Shown in pieces: positions 1-8,494 of a DNA stretch of 64,000 nucleotides. The stretch lies in NCBI RefSeq assembly GCF_003185895.1, contig NZ_QHLY01000005.1, positions 434,001 through 498,000 of the forward strand. Direction: 5' to 3'. Numbering within the stretch: the first letter of the stretch is position 1; each line of letters starts with the position of its first letter. The DNA is from Cryobacterium arcticum (lineage in GTDB: Bacteria > Actinomycetota > Actinomycetes > Actinomycetales > Microbacteriaceae). The position numbers and the translations under genes were made by a program. The notes beneath the pieces are model-generated. The model did not search any database. It was not told the origin of the DNA and saw only the letters and a program-made list of their open reading frames with translations.

Positions 1-769
1 CCGTGTAGACCAGCAGGAAGTGCGACTGGGTGGGATCGATCAGGGTCTGGCAGGCGAGTTCGAGATCGCCCAGTTCGCTGTGCACGAAGTGCTTGGTCTC
101 CTGGGGGCGCACGCCGATCTCGTGCAGCTCCCAGAGCGCACGAAACTCCGCGCTCTCCTCGAGCAGCGCCTCGGCGAGCTGGGCCGCCCGCGAGGCCGGT
201 CCTCGCCGCGTCGACACCTCGCGCAGCCCGGAGACCCACAGCCGGGCGAGAAACGGATGCTCGTGCGGCGCGTAGAGCGCCCGGCTCGTCGGGTCGGCGA
301 ACCACCGGTATCCCAGGCTGCGGGCCGCACCGACGAAGTGGGTGGTGTCGCCGGTCAACGCGATGCCGAGCGGGGTTTGCCGCAGCGTCTCACCAAGCTC
401 GGTCACGATCTCGGCCGGGGTGTCCTGCAACCGGTCGAGGATCCGCAGCAACCCGGGGCTGATGTGGTCGCTCGAGGCGCCGCGGGCCGGCGGCTGGTGG
501 CCGGCGAGACGGAACAGGTGGTCACGCTCCTCGACCGACAAGTGCAGGCCTTGCGCGATCGAGGCGATCATCTGCTCCGACGGTTGCGGCCCGGTGCCGC
601 GCTCGATCCGGGCGTAGTAGTCGGTGGACATGTGGCAGAGCACGGCCACTTCTTCGCGGCGGAGGCCGGTGGTACGGCGACGTTGACCACGCGTGAGGCC
701 CACGTCTTCGGGCTGCAGCGCTTCCCGCCGTCGCAGCAGGAACTCGGCCAGACCGGTTCTGTCGATCAC
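1..769 (-). CDS. MmyB-like XRE-family transcriptional regulator (C-terminus cut by window edge)
   Basis: Predicted DNA-binding repressor or activator. Read on the minus strand the protein begins IDRTGLAEFLLRRREALQPE and contains the TGLRREEVAVL helix-turn-helix typical of MmyB-type regulators (first ~70 residues), followed by a C-terminal MmyB ligand-binding-like domain (residues ~95-256, with LWVSGLREVSTRRGP). About 256 residues are visible; the family is usually ~270-300, so only the last few tens are missing beyond base 1. I start at GTG 769; an in-frame GTG at 781 is equally possible. It diverges from the SDR gene at 932, a frequent MmyB arrangement in actinobacteria, so it probably controls that oxidoreductase. 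The long open frame on the opposite strand has no recognisable protein and is a shadow. Confidence 0.85.
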   Translation of the reverse strand, partial: MIDRTGLAEFLLRRREALQPEDVGLTRGQRRRTTGLRREEVAVLCHMSTDYYARIERGTGPQPSEQMIASIAQGLHLSVEERDHLFRLAGHQPPARGASSDHISPGLLRILDRLQDTPAEIVTELGETLRQTPLGIALTGDTTHFVGAARSLGYRWFADPTSRALYAPHEHPFLARLWVSGLREVSTRRGPASRAAQLAEALLEESAEFRALWELHEIGVRPQETKHFVHSELGDLELACQTLIDPTQSHFLLVYT

Positions 770-931
770 GGTGGGTCTCACTTTCGGCTAGGTCTTCTTT
801 GTAGCTCACCCACGCGGCCACATCCACTGATTGATGATCCACCCCTCGGTATCAGTGACTCGACGAGTCCTGGATAGCGCCGAGCAGCGCCGTCACAGTC
901 GAAGGACCGACCCAATCTGAGGAGCCTCTCC
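770..931. promoter_or_regulatory. Divergent promoter region between MmyB-type regulator and SDR gene, with a palindrome
   Basis: This 162-bp gap must hold the promoters for both divergent genes. It contains GACTCGACGAGTC at 857-869, a perfect inverted repeat with 6-bp arms around one base, a plausible operator for the adjacent regulator. No convincing -35/-10 pair could be assigned. Operator function is inference from position and symmetry. Confidence 0.35.
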
Positions 932-1873
932 ATGCCACGCACACCGATCGACATCGTCCTTCCCGACCTCACCGGCAAACGAGCCGTTCTCACGGGCGGA
1001 AGCGATGGCATCGGGCTGCGCATCGCCACCCGCCTGGCCCAGGCCGGTGCCGAGGTGGTGCTGCCGGTGCGCAACTCCCGCAAGGGCGAGGCTGCGATCG
1101 CCGCCATCCGCCAGGAGGCACCGTCTGCGTCCGTGACGCTTCGCAAACTGGATCTGTCCTCCCTGGAATCGGTGGCGACCCTGGCCGACACCCTCCGCAC
1201 GGAGGGTGACCCGATCCATCTCTTGATCAACAACGCCGGGGTGATGACCCCGCCGACCCGGCAGACCACGGTCGACGGATACGAGTCACAGTTCGGCACC
1301 AACCACCTGGGCCATTTCGCCCTCGTCGCGGGCCTTCTGCCGCCGCTTCGGGCCGGCCGCGCCCGGGTGACCTCTCAGGTGAGCGTGGCGGCCAACCAGG
1401 GCGCCATCAACTGGGATGACCTCAACTGGGAGCGCAGTTACCACGGCATGCACGCCTACAGCCAGTCGAAGATCGCCTTCGGCCTCTTCGGTCTCGAGCT
1501 GCAACGGCGAAGCACCACGCACGGCTGGGGCATCAGCAGCAATCTGTCCCACCCGGGAGTCGCCCCCACTAACCTGCTTTCTGCCCGTCCGGAGCTCGGT
1601 CGCGACGGGGACACACGGAGCGTGCGCATCATCCGCTGGTTATCTGCCCGCGGAATTCTCGCCGGAACCCCCGAGACCGCCGCGCTCCCCGCCCTCACTG
1701 CGGCCACCACCCCCAATGCTGCCGGGCGGTTCTACGGCCCGAAGGGCCCCGGGCACACCAGCGGCGCTCCGGCCGAGCAGAAACTCTTCTCCCGCCTTCG
1801 CGACGAAGAAAACGCCCGCCGCATCTGGCAGGTGTCCGAAGAACTCACCGGAGCCGCCTTTCCCACCGTCTGA
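932..1873 (+). CDS. SDR-family NAD(P)-dependent oxidoreductase
   Basis: Cytoplasmic dehydrogenase of the short-chain family, 313 aa (slightly long for a classical SDR, like retinol-dehydrogenase/protochlorophyllide-reductase-like members). The cofactor loop TGGSDGIG lies at residues 21-28, NNAG at 100-103, and the catalytic YSQSK at Y176/K180 with serines near 148-151. ATG 932 is preceded by GAGGAG about 9 bases upstream. Substrate cannot be read from the sequence. It is convergent with the glycosyltransferase gene ending at 1909, leaving 35 bp without a clear hairpin. Probably controlled by the divergent MmyB-type regulator. Confidence 0.88.
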   Translation: MPRTPIDIVLPDLTGKRAVLTGGSDGIGLRIATRLAQAGAEVVLPVRNSRKGEAAIAAIRQEAPSASVTLRKLDLSSLESVATLADTLRTEGDPIHLLINNAGVMTPPTRQTTVDGYESQFGTNHLGHFALVAGLLPPLRAGRARVTSQVSVAANQGAINWDDLNWERSYHGMHAYSQSKIAFGLFGLELQRRSTTHGWGISSNLSHPGVAPTNLLSARPELGRDGDTRSVRIIRWLSARGILAGTPETAALPALTAATTPNAAGRFYGPKGPGHTSGAPAEQKLFSRLRDEENARRIWQVSEELTGAAFPTV

Positions 1874-1908
1874 GGGCGAGGCGCCGTCGCCCCTTGGCTG
1901 CTCGGGCG

Positions 1909-3195
1909 TCACCACCCGCCGAGGTACGCCTCCAGGTCCACTTCGGCCACCAGTTCGGTGATGCCGGGCAGGTCCCCGAGTTCCAGAGTGGGCAGCACGG
2001 CGTCCGGGCCCCAGCGGCGCTGGCGGGCGGCCTCCCGGCGCGAGCGCGCCCTGAGCAGGAGCGTGCCGTTCGCGTCCCTCACCAGCACCTCCTGGTAGTC
2101 CCCGCTCTCCACCGCGGTGAGCACGGTCGCCAGCGCGCCGGGATGGATGCGGACCGGTCGCTCCAGCACGAACTCCAGTCGCACGCGATCAAACCGTTCT
2201 GGATCCGGCGGGATCAGCGGCGCCGCACCCACGGTCGCGATCGTGGCGCTATGCCTCGGCAGAGCCGCCAGGGCGGAATCGACGCTCACGAAGGCCTGTG
2301 CCTCGGTGGCATCTGCCTTGGGGCCACTCACGAGGATGTCCACTCGATTGGCCGGCAGTCCCCGTCCCCGAGAACCGGGAACGGGAATCAGGTCGATCAG
2401 GCGCAGCGTTTCCGCGTTCTTCGACGACAGCGCACCGGGTTCCCGCCCGGCCCGGTCGGCCCCATCGTGCCAGGCGACGGCTTCCGGCACATGAGCAATC
2501 ACGGCACCGAGCAACCATGCCCGATAACCCCATTCCCAATCCTCGCCGCCGTACTGGTCGAACGAGTCGTCGAACCCGCCGGTTTCGAGGAAGAAACGGC
2601 GAGAACACGCCAGGACCGCCCCGATCAGATACCGGTAGCTGCGGCAGTTCAGGTCGAGGAGATTGCGGGACTCCCGGTAGGCGTCCACCAACCAGGACGG
2701 ATCTTCGAGCTCGTGCCGCGGGCCGGCGATCTCGATCGGCGACGTGGTCGGCACCAAGGCGAGGTCAGCGTGTTTGCGCCGTCCGACCGTGACGCTGTCG
2801 AAGGCGAGCGCGGGTAGTCGGGTGATCTGTCGCAGATACTCCGGCTCGGGCGTGGTGTCGGCGTCCAGGAAGACGAGGATCTCGTTTCGCGCGGCGGCGG
2901 CGCCGAGATTTCGTGCGGCGGCGAGACGGAACCCCGCGTCGGCCTGCACGAGAAGCCGCACGCCGCGCGGAACCACCGGCGGCTCCGGCGAACCGTCGTC
3001 AACCACGATGATCTCGACTCTGTCGGCCGGAAAGTCCTGACGGCCGAGCGCGTGCAGCAGGCGAGCCAGCTGCTCGGGTTGACGGTAGTGCGCGACGATG
3101 ACCGACACCGTCGGTGCCACGTCGGGACGGACTCCGTCGAGCAGATCCCAGCGGTTACCCGGCACCGCCCGGCCGGTCCGGGTGCCTTCCGTCAC
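1909..3195 (-). CDS. Glycosyltransferase family 2
   Basis: Cytoplasmic GT-A fold sugar transferase, 428 aa from GTG 3195. Early residues show VSVIVAHYRQPEQL and IIVVDDGSPE, then the metal-binding FLDADTTPEPEYL (DxD) and a galactosyltransferase-like motif FDQYGGEDWEWGYR. The last ~170 residues have no recognised domain. GTG 3195 overlaps the upstream gene's TGA by 4 bases (GTGA), which favours it over the in-frame GTG at 3210. Second gene of a two-gene unit with the GT-B gene starting at 4262. Donor and acceptor are unknown. The same GGED motif recurs in the GT2 encoded at 7661-8491. Confidence 0.85.
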   Translation of the reverse strand: MTEGTRTGRAVPGNRWDLLDGVRPDVAPTVSVIVAHYRQPEQLARLLHALGRQDFPADRVEIIVVDDGSPEPPVVPRGVRLLVQADAGFRLAAARNLGAAAARNEILVFLDADTTPEPEYLRQITRLPALAFDSVTVGRRKHADLALVPTTSPIEIAGPRHELEDPSWLVDAYRESRNLLDLNCRSYRYLIGAVLACSRRFFLETGGFDDSFDQYGGEDWEWGYRAWLLGAVIAHVPEAVAWHDGADRAGREPGALSSKNAETLRLIDLIPVPGSRGRGLPANRVDILVSGPKADATEAQAFVSVDSALAALPRHSATIATVGAAPLIPPDPERFDRVRLEFVLERPVRIHPGALATVLTAVESGDYQEVLVRDANGTLLLRARSRREAARQRRWGPDAVLPTLELGDLPGITELVAEVDLEAYLGGW

Positions 3196-4262
3196 CGCAG
3201 GTCCGCCCACCAGTCGTGGTACGCGAGCGCACCATCGGTCAGTGTCGGGTGCAGGGGCGTGCTTGGTGCCAGCCGCGTGGAGTCCGGTCGGCGCCAGCCC
3301 TCCTCGAGCTGCTCGGCGAGCTGAAGCGGCTGGTACAGGCGCAGGGTGTTCGGCCGCAGCCGTGCCATTTCGCGGGCATACGGCGAATCGGCGACGAGCG
3401 GCGACCTGCCCTGTTCGACCCAGTCGATCATGGATCGCGAGGCAGAGAGATGTTGGTGCGCGGCAAGGGGGATGCCGTGCGCCGACACCGCGGCACGGTA
3501 TGCGATGTCGTCGAGATACCCGGTGACCCTCAGGGTCACCCCAGAGGCCGCCGCGTGTCGCTGGAGGAGCTCGACATCGGCCTCGTGACCGGGCGAGGCG
3601 GATCCGATCGCCAGCACCGTGGCTTCTTCCAGGGGTTCGCCCGTTGCGCGCAGCTTGTGCCGAACGGCGGCCACGGCGTCGATCGCTTCCGCATGCCCTT
3701 TGCCCGGGTAGATGAACCCGGCGATGAGCACCCGGAGTGGGCCGGGGGCGGCGGGCGCATCCGCGGCCGAATCGCGCGACGCCTGATCGCCTATCCGGGG
3801 AGAAGAGGGAGTGCGAGTGCCGATCGGGATCACTGTCGCCAGGCGGGCCGGCGGGGCGAGGTGGGTGTTGACCAGGTTCGCCTCATGCTCGCTGCTCACG
3901 ACCGCGCCCCGCACGGTGTCCAGAACCCGGCGATAGGCGCGAGCTCTCCGCTCGAACCCGGTACCGTCCGAGGGCTGTGGCAGGTCGTGGAGCGTGACGC
4001 TGAGCCGGGTCACCGCGGCCATCCTCTCCACGAGATCGGCGGCGTCCTCCGGGGTGCCGCCGAAGATCCGGTCGGTGAAGTGCACGTGCACCCGGTCGGA
4101 CCCCGCCGCCCGGGCCACCGCAGCCTCGGCGTGCGGCACCACGGGCATCGACACGGAGAATCCAGCGTGTGTGAGCGCCTCGGCCAGGTCTCTGGCGTAG
4201 GCCGTAACACCGTGCTGAGGGGGGCCCACGAGAAGAAGCTCGGGGATTCCGGAAGACGACAT
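3192..4262 (-). CDS. GT-B fold glycosyltransferase
   Basis: Predicted sugar transferase of ~356 aa. The N-terminal half begins PELLLVGPPQHGVTAYARDL, a typical GT-B start, and has VHVHFTDRIFGG and VTLHDLPQPS. The C-terminal half carries VLIAGFIYPGKGHAEAIDA, the usual G-x-KG donor-domain start, but the later E-x7-E motif is not obvious. It resembles the divergent protein at 4376, which has HIHF and VHDL at matching places, so the two are likely paralogues. Start: ATG 4262 sits 6 bases after a -10-like TAACCA with a perfect TTGACA 17 bases further upstream, suggesting a leaderless mRNA; ATG 4265 is the alternative. Confidence 0.78.
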   Translation of the reverse strand: MSSSGIPELLLVGPPQHGVTAYARDLAEALTHAGFSVSMPVVPHAEAAVARAAGSDRVHVHFTDRIFGGTPEDAADLVERMAAVTRLSVTLHDLPQPSDGTGFERRARAYRRVLDTVRGAVVSSEHEANLVNTHLAPPARLATVIPIGTRTPSSPRIGDQASRDSAADAPAAPGPLRVLIAGFIYPGKGHAEAIDAVAAVRHKLRATGEPLEEATVLAIGSASPGHEADVELLQRHAAASGVTLRVTGYLDDIAYRAAVSAHGIPLAAHQHLSASRSMIDWVEQGRSPLVADSPYAREMARLRPNTLRLYQPLQLAEQLEEGWRRPDSTRLAPSTPLHPTLTDGALAYHDWWADLR

Positions 4263-4297
4263 CATGCATGGTTACTATGCGCACGCATGATTGTCAA
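4260..4297 (-). promoter_or_regulatory. Candidate promoter giving a leaderless glycosyltransferase mRNA
   Basis: On the minus strand TTGACA (4297-4292), a 17-base spacer, TAACCA (4274-4269), 6 bases, then ATG at 4262. The -35 is a perfect consensus match and the -10 is weak. No Shine-Dalgarno sequence is present. Confidence 0.45.
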
Positions 4298-4320
4298 TGC
4301 CCCCTCTGCGGGCATGCCGG

Positions 4321-4375
4321 ACAGGTATATTACCTAGGCGCTTAGGCTCTCGCGCATGCACCCTTTGGAGGAGTA
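4321..4375 (+). promoter_or_regulatory. Upstream region of the four-gene glycosyltransferase operon
   Basis: Contains AGGTATATTACCT (4323-4335), a 5-bp-arm inverted repeat that includes a -10-like TATATT (4326-4331). A strong ribosome-binding site GGAGGAG lies just before GTG 4376. No good -35 was seen, so the promoter may need an activator or the -10 call may be wrong. Confidence 0.35.
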
Positions 4376-5494
4376 GTGCCCGGCATCAGAGTGGTTTCGA
4401 TACCGGCGCAGCACCCGTATGTCACGAGCGTCACGGCGGCGGCCGGGATCACCGTCCTGCCCGATCCGCGTCCGCTGGGCGCCCCCGACGGAGTGTGGTG
4501 GCCCCCGGTCGCACTCGATCCGCAGTGGATCCGGGCGCACGCGTCGACCGCCGATCTGCTGCACATCCATTTCGGCACCGAGTCGTTCACTGCCGAGCAC
4601 CTCGCTGAGTGCCTCTCGGCCGCCCGCGAGGTGGGTTGGCCCGTGGTTTTCACGGTGCACGACCTCGAGCACCCACAGTTGAACGACCAGGCCGGTTATC
4701 ACGCTCAGCTCGACGTCCTCATTCCCGGCGCGGATGCGCTCCTCACGCTCACTGAGGGTGCCGCGGCGGAAATTCGGAGCCGCTGGGGACGCACCGCTCT
4801 GGTCGTGCCGCATCCTGCGGTCGTGCCAGACGCCGTGCTGCCAGAAGCGGTGGCGTCGACAGAATCCGCCGTCACATCCGTGATTCGCGTCGGGATGCAC
4901 CTCAAAGACTTGCGTTCGAACATCGATGCCGTCGCCCTGGTGAGCGGGCTCTGCGACGCGATCGACCGGCTCGCCGCCGACGGCATCGACGTGTCGGCGG
5001 AGCTGCGACTGCATCGAACGGTGCGTGATGACGGCGCCCGCGAGACCATTCGGGAATTGGCCGGCCGCGACGAGCGCGTCGCGTTGGTGGAGCATGAGCG
5101 GTTGGACGACAAGGAGCTGTACCGAGCGGTGGCGGGTCTGGACGTCTGTGTGCTGCCCTACCAGCACGGCACTCACTCCGGCTGGCTCGAAATGTGCTGG
5201 GATCTCGGCACCGCTGTGGTGGCACCCCGGGTTGGTTTCTATGCCGAGCAGCATGCCGATGGCACCGTCGTCTCCTTCGAGACCGAAGACCTCGGCCCGG
5301 CTCTGGCGGCGGCGCTCCGCGCGGCGATCGACTCGCCGTTATCCACCCGACCGGGGTCGACCGACAGGGTTCGGGAGGTGAGTCGACGCCGGGGGTTGCG
5401 CGGGTCGGAACTCGAAACCCTGGCCAAGGCTCATCTGACGCTGTACAGCGAGCTCGTTGAGACGCACCGCACGGTTCCAGAGCTTCGCTCGTGA
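4376..5494 (+). CDS. GT-B fold glycosyltransferase (GT4-like)
   Basis: Predicted cytoplasmic sugar transferase, 372 aa. Visible landmarks are LLHIHFGTESFT near residue 62, VVFTVHDLEHP near 90, VIRVGMHLKDLRSNID at the start of the donor-binding half, and VAGLDVCVLPYQHGTHSGW followed by ELCW-like EMCWDLGTAVVAP where GT4 enzymes carry their nucleotide-sugar site. GTG 4376 has a strong GGAGGAG 4-5 bases upstream. First gene of four that overlap by 4 bases each (5491, 6615, 7661), so all are translationally coupled. Similar motifs in the divergent 3192-4262 protein suggest duplication. Sugar specificity unknown. Confidence 0.8.
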   Translation: MPGIRVVSIPAQHPYVTSVTAAAGITVLPDPRPLGAPDGVWWPPVALDPQWIRAHASTADLLHIHFGTESFTAEHLAECLSAAREVGWPVVFTVHDLEHPQLNDQAGYHAQLDVLIPGADALLTLTEGAAAEIRSRWGRTALVVPHPAVVPDAVLPEAVASTESAVTSVIRVGMHLKDLRSNIDAVALVSGLCDAIDRLAADGIDVSAELRLHRTVRDDGARETIRELAGRDERVALVEHERLDDKELYRAVAGLDVCVLPYQHGTHSGWLEMCWDLGTAVVAPRVGFYAEQHADGTVVSFETEDLGPALAAALRAAIDSPLSTRPGSTDRVREVSRRRGLRGSELETLAKAHLTLYSELVETHRTVPELRS

Positions 5495-6618
5495 GGGCCG
5501 CCACTCGCCTTCGAATTGTCATCATCGCTCCCCTCCGATTCCCGATTCGTCGTCCGCACGCCGGCGGGCTGGAATCCGCGGTCTGGAATGAGGCCGATCA
5601 GCTCAGAGCGCGGGGCCACGAGGTCACGATGATCGCAGTGACAGGATCGGACGGAACCGACCCGACGAGCGGATTCGCCATTCCGCGCCTGACCTGGCCC
5701 GCCGGCGCCCGCCCGACCGACGACACCTACCCTCCGGACTATGAGCGCGTCTCCGTTCCCGCCCTGGACCAGGCGCTCGATCTGATCAAGGCCCAGCCCG
5801 ACAGGTTCGATGTCATCTCCAATCACTGTCTGCATCCGCTTCCCCTGCTCCGCGCCGGCGAGCTCGGCGTTCCCATGGTGTCGACCCTGCACACCCCCGT
5901 GGACCAGAGCATGGTGGATGCCCACCTGGCCGCCACCGGACAGCGCAGCCATTTCCTGTCTGTCAGCGAGCACACCCGCAGTGAGTGGGCGGCGGCGGGC
6001 ATCGAGTCATCCGTGCTCGGCAATGCCGTCGACCCCTCGGCCTGGCCGCTCGGGCCGGGCGGCAGCGAGCTGGTCTGGTTCGGCCGTCTCGTGCCGGAGA
6101 AGGCGCCGCACCTGGCCATCGATGTGGCCGAACGGTTGGGTCGTGCGCTGGTGATCGCCGGCCGGGTCGGCGACGAGAAGTACGCCGGTCAATTCGTGTT
6201 CCCGCGTCTGAGCGACTCGATCCGGTACGTCGGGCACCTGGCGCCGGAGGAACTGGCCGAGCTGGTGGGCCGGAGTGCCTGCTCGATCGGCACTCCGGCG
6301 TGGGAGGAACCGTTCGGTCTCGTCGCCCCCGAGGCGCTCATGTGCGGCACCCCGGTGGCGAGCTTCGCGGTGGGTGGGGTGTCTGAGATAGCCGACGGAA
6401 GCCGTGGCATGGTCACCGCCGAGCGCGGTGACGTGGCCGGGCTCGCGGAGGCGGCGAACGTCCTGATCGAGCGGTCCGAACACGACCCTGAGTTCCGTGC
6501 CGCCACCCGGGCCGGCGCCGTGGCGCGATTCTCGCTGGAGGCCCGTACGCGGGACCTCGAGGTGGTTTTTCTGCGCCTCATCGATGAACCTTCCTCGGTC
6601 TGGGAGCTGTCGGCATGA
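5491..6618 (+). CDS. Glycosyltransferase family 4
   Basis: 375 aa GT-B transferase. N-terminal RIVIIAPLRFPIRRPHAGGLES is the acceptor-domain glycine loop. The middle has LVWFGRLVPEKAPHLAIDVA (donor-domain start) and the C-terminal EEPFGLVAPEAL (E-x7-E, nucleotide-sugar binding). This combination is characteristic of GT4 retaining enzymes. It begins at GTG 5491, overlapping the preceding TGA as GTGA, and its stop overlaps the next ATG. Works in the same glycan pathway as its neighbours by context only. Confidence 0.88.
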   Translation: MRAATRLRIVIIAPLRFPIRRPHAGGLESAVWNEADQLRARGHEVTMIAVTGSDGTDPTSGFAIPRLTWPAGARPTDDTYPPDYERVSVPALDQALDLIKAQPDRFDVISNHCLHPLPLLRAGELGVPMVSTLHTPVDQSMVDAHLAATGQRSHFLSVSEHTRSEWAAAGIESSVLGNAVDPSAWPLGPGGSELVWFGRLVPEKAPHLAIDVAERLGRALVIAGRVGDEKYAGQFVFPRLSDSIRYVGHLAPEELAELVGRSACSIGTPAWEEPFGLVAPEALMCGTPVASFAVGGVSEIADGSRGMVTAERGDVAGLAEAANVLIERSEHDPEFRAATRAGAVARFSLEARTRDLEVVFLRLIDEPSSVWELSA

Positions 6619-7664
6619 CACGCATCGGCTGGTACGTGCACCATCACGGACGCGGTCACCTTGCCCGGCTGCTCGCGGTCGCCGCCCACGTCACCAGCGA
6701 CATCGTCTGTTTCAGCTCGCTCGCAGAGCCTGCCGGCCTGCCCGCGAACTGCTCGTGGGTGGTCCTGGACCGCGACGACGCCGAAGAACCTGAAACGGGA
6801 GGTCCGCTGCGGGCCAGGGATGTCGATGCGGGCGGGCTGCTGCACTGGGCGCCCGCGCTTCACAACGGTCACCGGCGACGACTGAGCGCCATTGCCGCCG
6901 CTCTCGAGAGCCGGCCCGTCACCGCCTTCGTGGTGGATGTGTCGGCCGAGGTCACCCTCTTCGTCAGGCTTCTCGGCATCCCCACAATTCTGATTACCCA
7001 GCCGGGCACCCGTGACGACGTTCCGCATGCCTTGGCGTTCCAGGCCGCGCACAGAGTCATCGCCCCCTGGCCGGGCGAACTCCTCCGGCCCGCGCACCTG
7101 GCCGACCTGCCGGATGTCGTGTATGTGGGCGGAATCAGCAGATTCGACGGCCGGCCGGTCGAGCGTCAGAACGAGCGTGGCGCGCACTCCCCCGCCGCCA
7201 GGCCCAAGGTTCTCGTCTTGGGCGGCGCCGGCGGCACCGCTGTCACTGCGGCAGCAGTCGAGGCCGCGGCGGCGGCAACACCAGAGTATGACTGGAGCTC
7301 GCTCGGCATGCCCGGACCGGGCAGTTCAGGGTGGTGTGACGACCCGTGGGAACAGCTTCGCGGTGCAGAGATCGTTGTGGCGTGGGCCGGCCAGAACTCG
7401 ATCGCAGACCTGGCCGCCGCGAATGTTCGCGCCGTGGTGATCCCCCAGGCGCGTCCCTTCGACGAACAGGTGCAGACCTCTCAGGCTCTCGCCGGTTCCG
7501 GCCTGGCGGTGGTTGAACCGTCGTGGCCGGCCGCCGAAGACTGGCCGGGCGTGCTTGCGCGCGCTCGATCGCTGCAGCCCGAATGGTCTAAGTGGCGCTC
7601 GGCGGGGGCGGCGCAACGCGCCGCCGCCGAGATCGACGCCACGGCCGGGGGTGCCCGGCGATGA
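6615..7664 (+). CDS. MurG/GT28-like glycosyltransferase
   Basis: 349 aa. The start MTRIGWYVHHHGRGHLAR matches the G-x-GH-R loop of GT28/UDP-glycosyltransferase-like proteins, and the C-terminal half has KVLVLGGAGG, then VVAWAGQNSIADLAAANVRA and VVIPQARPFDEQ, equivalent to the GG-G and H/Q-x-S/T-xxE donor-site elements of MurG-like enzymes. A histidine normally found before the G-x-N/T-S motif is replaced (WAGQNS). It overlaps the previous stop by ATGA and the next start by ATGA. It is not MurG itself: the protein lacks MurG membrane-binding features and sits outside any division cluster. Confidence 0.78.
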   Translation: MTRIGWYVHHHGRGHLARLLAVAAHVTSDIVCFSSLAEPAGLPANCSWVVLDRDDAEEPETGGPLRARDVDAGGLLHWAPALHNGHRRRLSAIAAALESRPVTAFVVDVSAEVTLFVRLLGIPTILITQPGTRDDVPHALAFQAAHRVIAPWPGELLRPAHLADLPDVVYVGGISRFDGRPVERQNERGAHSPAARPKVLVLGGAGGTAVTAAAVEAAAAATPEYDWSSLGMPGPGSSGWCDDPWEQLRGAEIVVAWAGQNSIADLAAANVRAVVIPQARPFDEQVQTSQALAGSGLAVVEPSWPAAEDWPGVLARARSLQPEWSKWRSAGAAQRAAAEIDATAGGARR

Positions 7665-8491
7665 CCCGCGCCACCGTCGTCACCATCTCGTCGATGCCCC
7701 GGCTCGGCCACCTGCAGAACCAGGTGAACGCCGTGAGGGAACGCGGCGAGGTGGACATCGTGCTGGTCTGGGTCGGGGAGGATGCCCCGCCGGCCCTGAA
7801 CGTCGACCACACGCTGCACGTTCCTCCAGGCCCCAACGGCCTTCGTCTTGCCGCGGCGCGCAACGCCGGCGCCGACCGGGCCGTGCAAGCCGGCGCCGAG
7901 CTGGTGATCTTTCTGGACGCCGATTGTGTTCCCGGCCCCGACCTGGTCGACCGGTACACCCAGGCGGCAGCCGACTACGACGACACCGTGCTCTGCGGTC
8001 CGGTCACCTACCTCGCGCCGGGCGTTGACGTATCCGATGCCGCGCAGCTGATGTCGGCCACCAACCCCCACCCCGCACGCCCGGCACCAGAACCCGGTCA
8101 GGTTGTCGCGGCATCCCCCGCGCAGTACACCCTGTTCTGGTCGCTGTCGTTCGCGCTGACCGCACGCACCTGGGCCGGGCTTCCCCGTTTCGACGAAGGA
8201 TATGAGGGCTACGGCGGAGAGGACACCGACTTCGCGTTCGCCCTGCGCGATGCTGGCACCCCGCTGGCCTGGGTGGGCGGAGCTCACGCCTACCACCAGC
8301 ACCATCCCACCTCGTCGCCGCCTTGGCAGCACCTCGACGACATCCTGCGGAACGGCCGCCGGTTCGCCGACCGGTGGGGCCGGTGGCCGATGACCGGCTG
8401 GTTGGAGGCCTTCGAACGCGACGGCGCGGTGCGCCGGGACGGCGACGACTGGGTGCGCACCTCACCCGCCCCGATCGACCCGGCCGGGTAA
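7661..8491 (+). CDS. Glycosyltransferase family 2 (galactosyltransferase-like C-terminus)
   Basis: 276 aa GT-A enzyme. MTRATVVTISSMPRLGHLQNQ begins the fold after the overlapping ATGA at 7661; an upstream in-frame extension is ignored because the overlap fits the operon pattern. VIFLDADCVPGPDLV is the DxD metal site and FDEGYEGYGGEDTDFAFALR is the GGED motif of galactosyltransferase-type C-termini, followed by HAYHQHHP. Last gene of the plus-strand operon and convergent with the next glycosyltransferase, with only 3 bases between stops. Confidence 0.87.
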   Translation: MTRATVVTISSMPRLGHLQNQVNAVRERGEVDIVLVWVGEDAPPALNVDHTLHVPPGPNGLRLAAARNAGADRAVQAGAELVIFLDADCVPGPDLVDRYTQAAADYDDTVLCGPVTYLAPGVDVSDAAQLMSATNPHPARPAPEPGQVVAASPAQYTLFWSLSFALTARTWAGLPRFDEGYEGYGGEDTDFAFALRDAGTPLAWVGGAHAYHQHHPTSSPPWQHLDDILRNGRRFADRWGRWPMTGWLEAFERDGAVRRDGDDWVRTSPAPIDPAG

Positions 8492-8494
8492 GAC

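Noticed and set aside
6615..7664. MurG (peptidoglycan) assignment for the GT28-like gene
   Set aside because: Location outside a division cluster, altered active-site context (WAGQNS) and no UDP-GlcNAc-specific motif evident.
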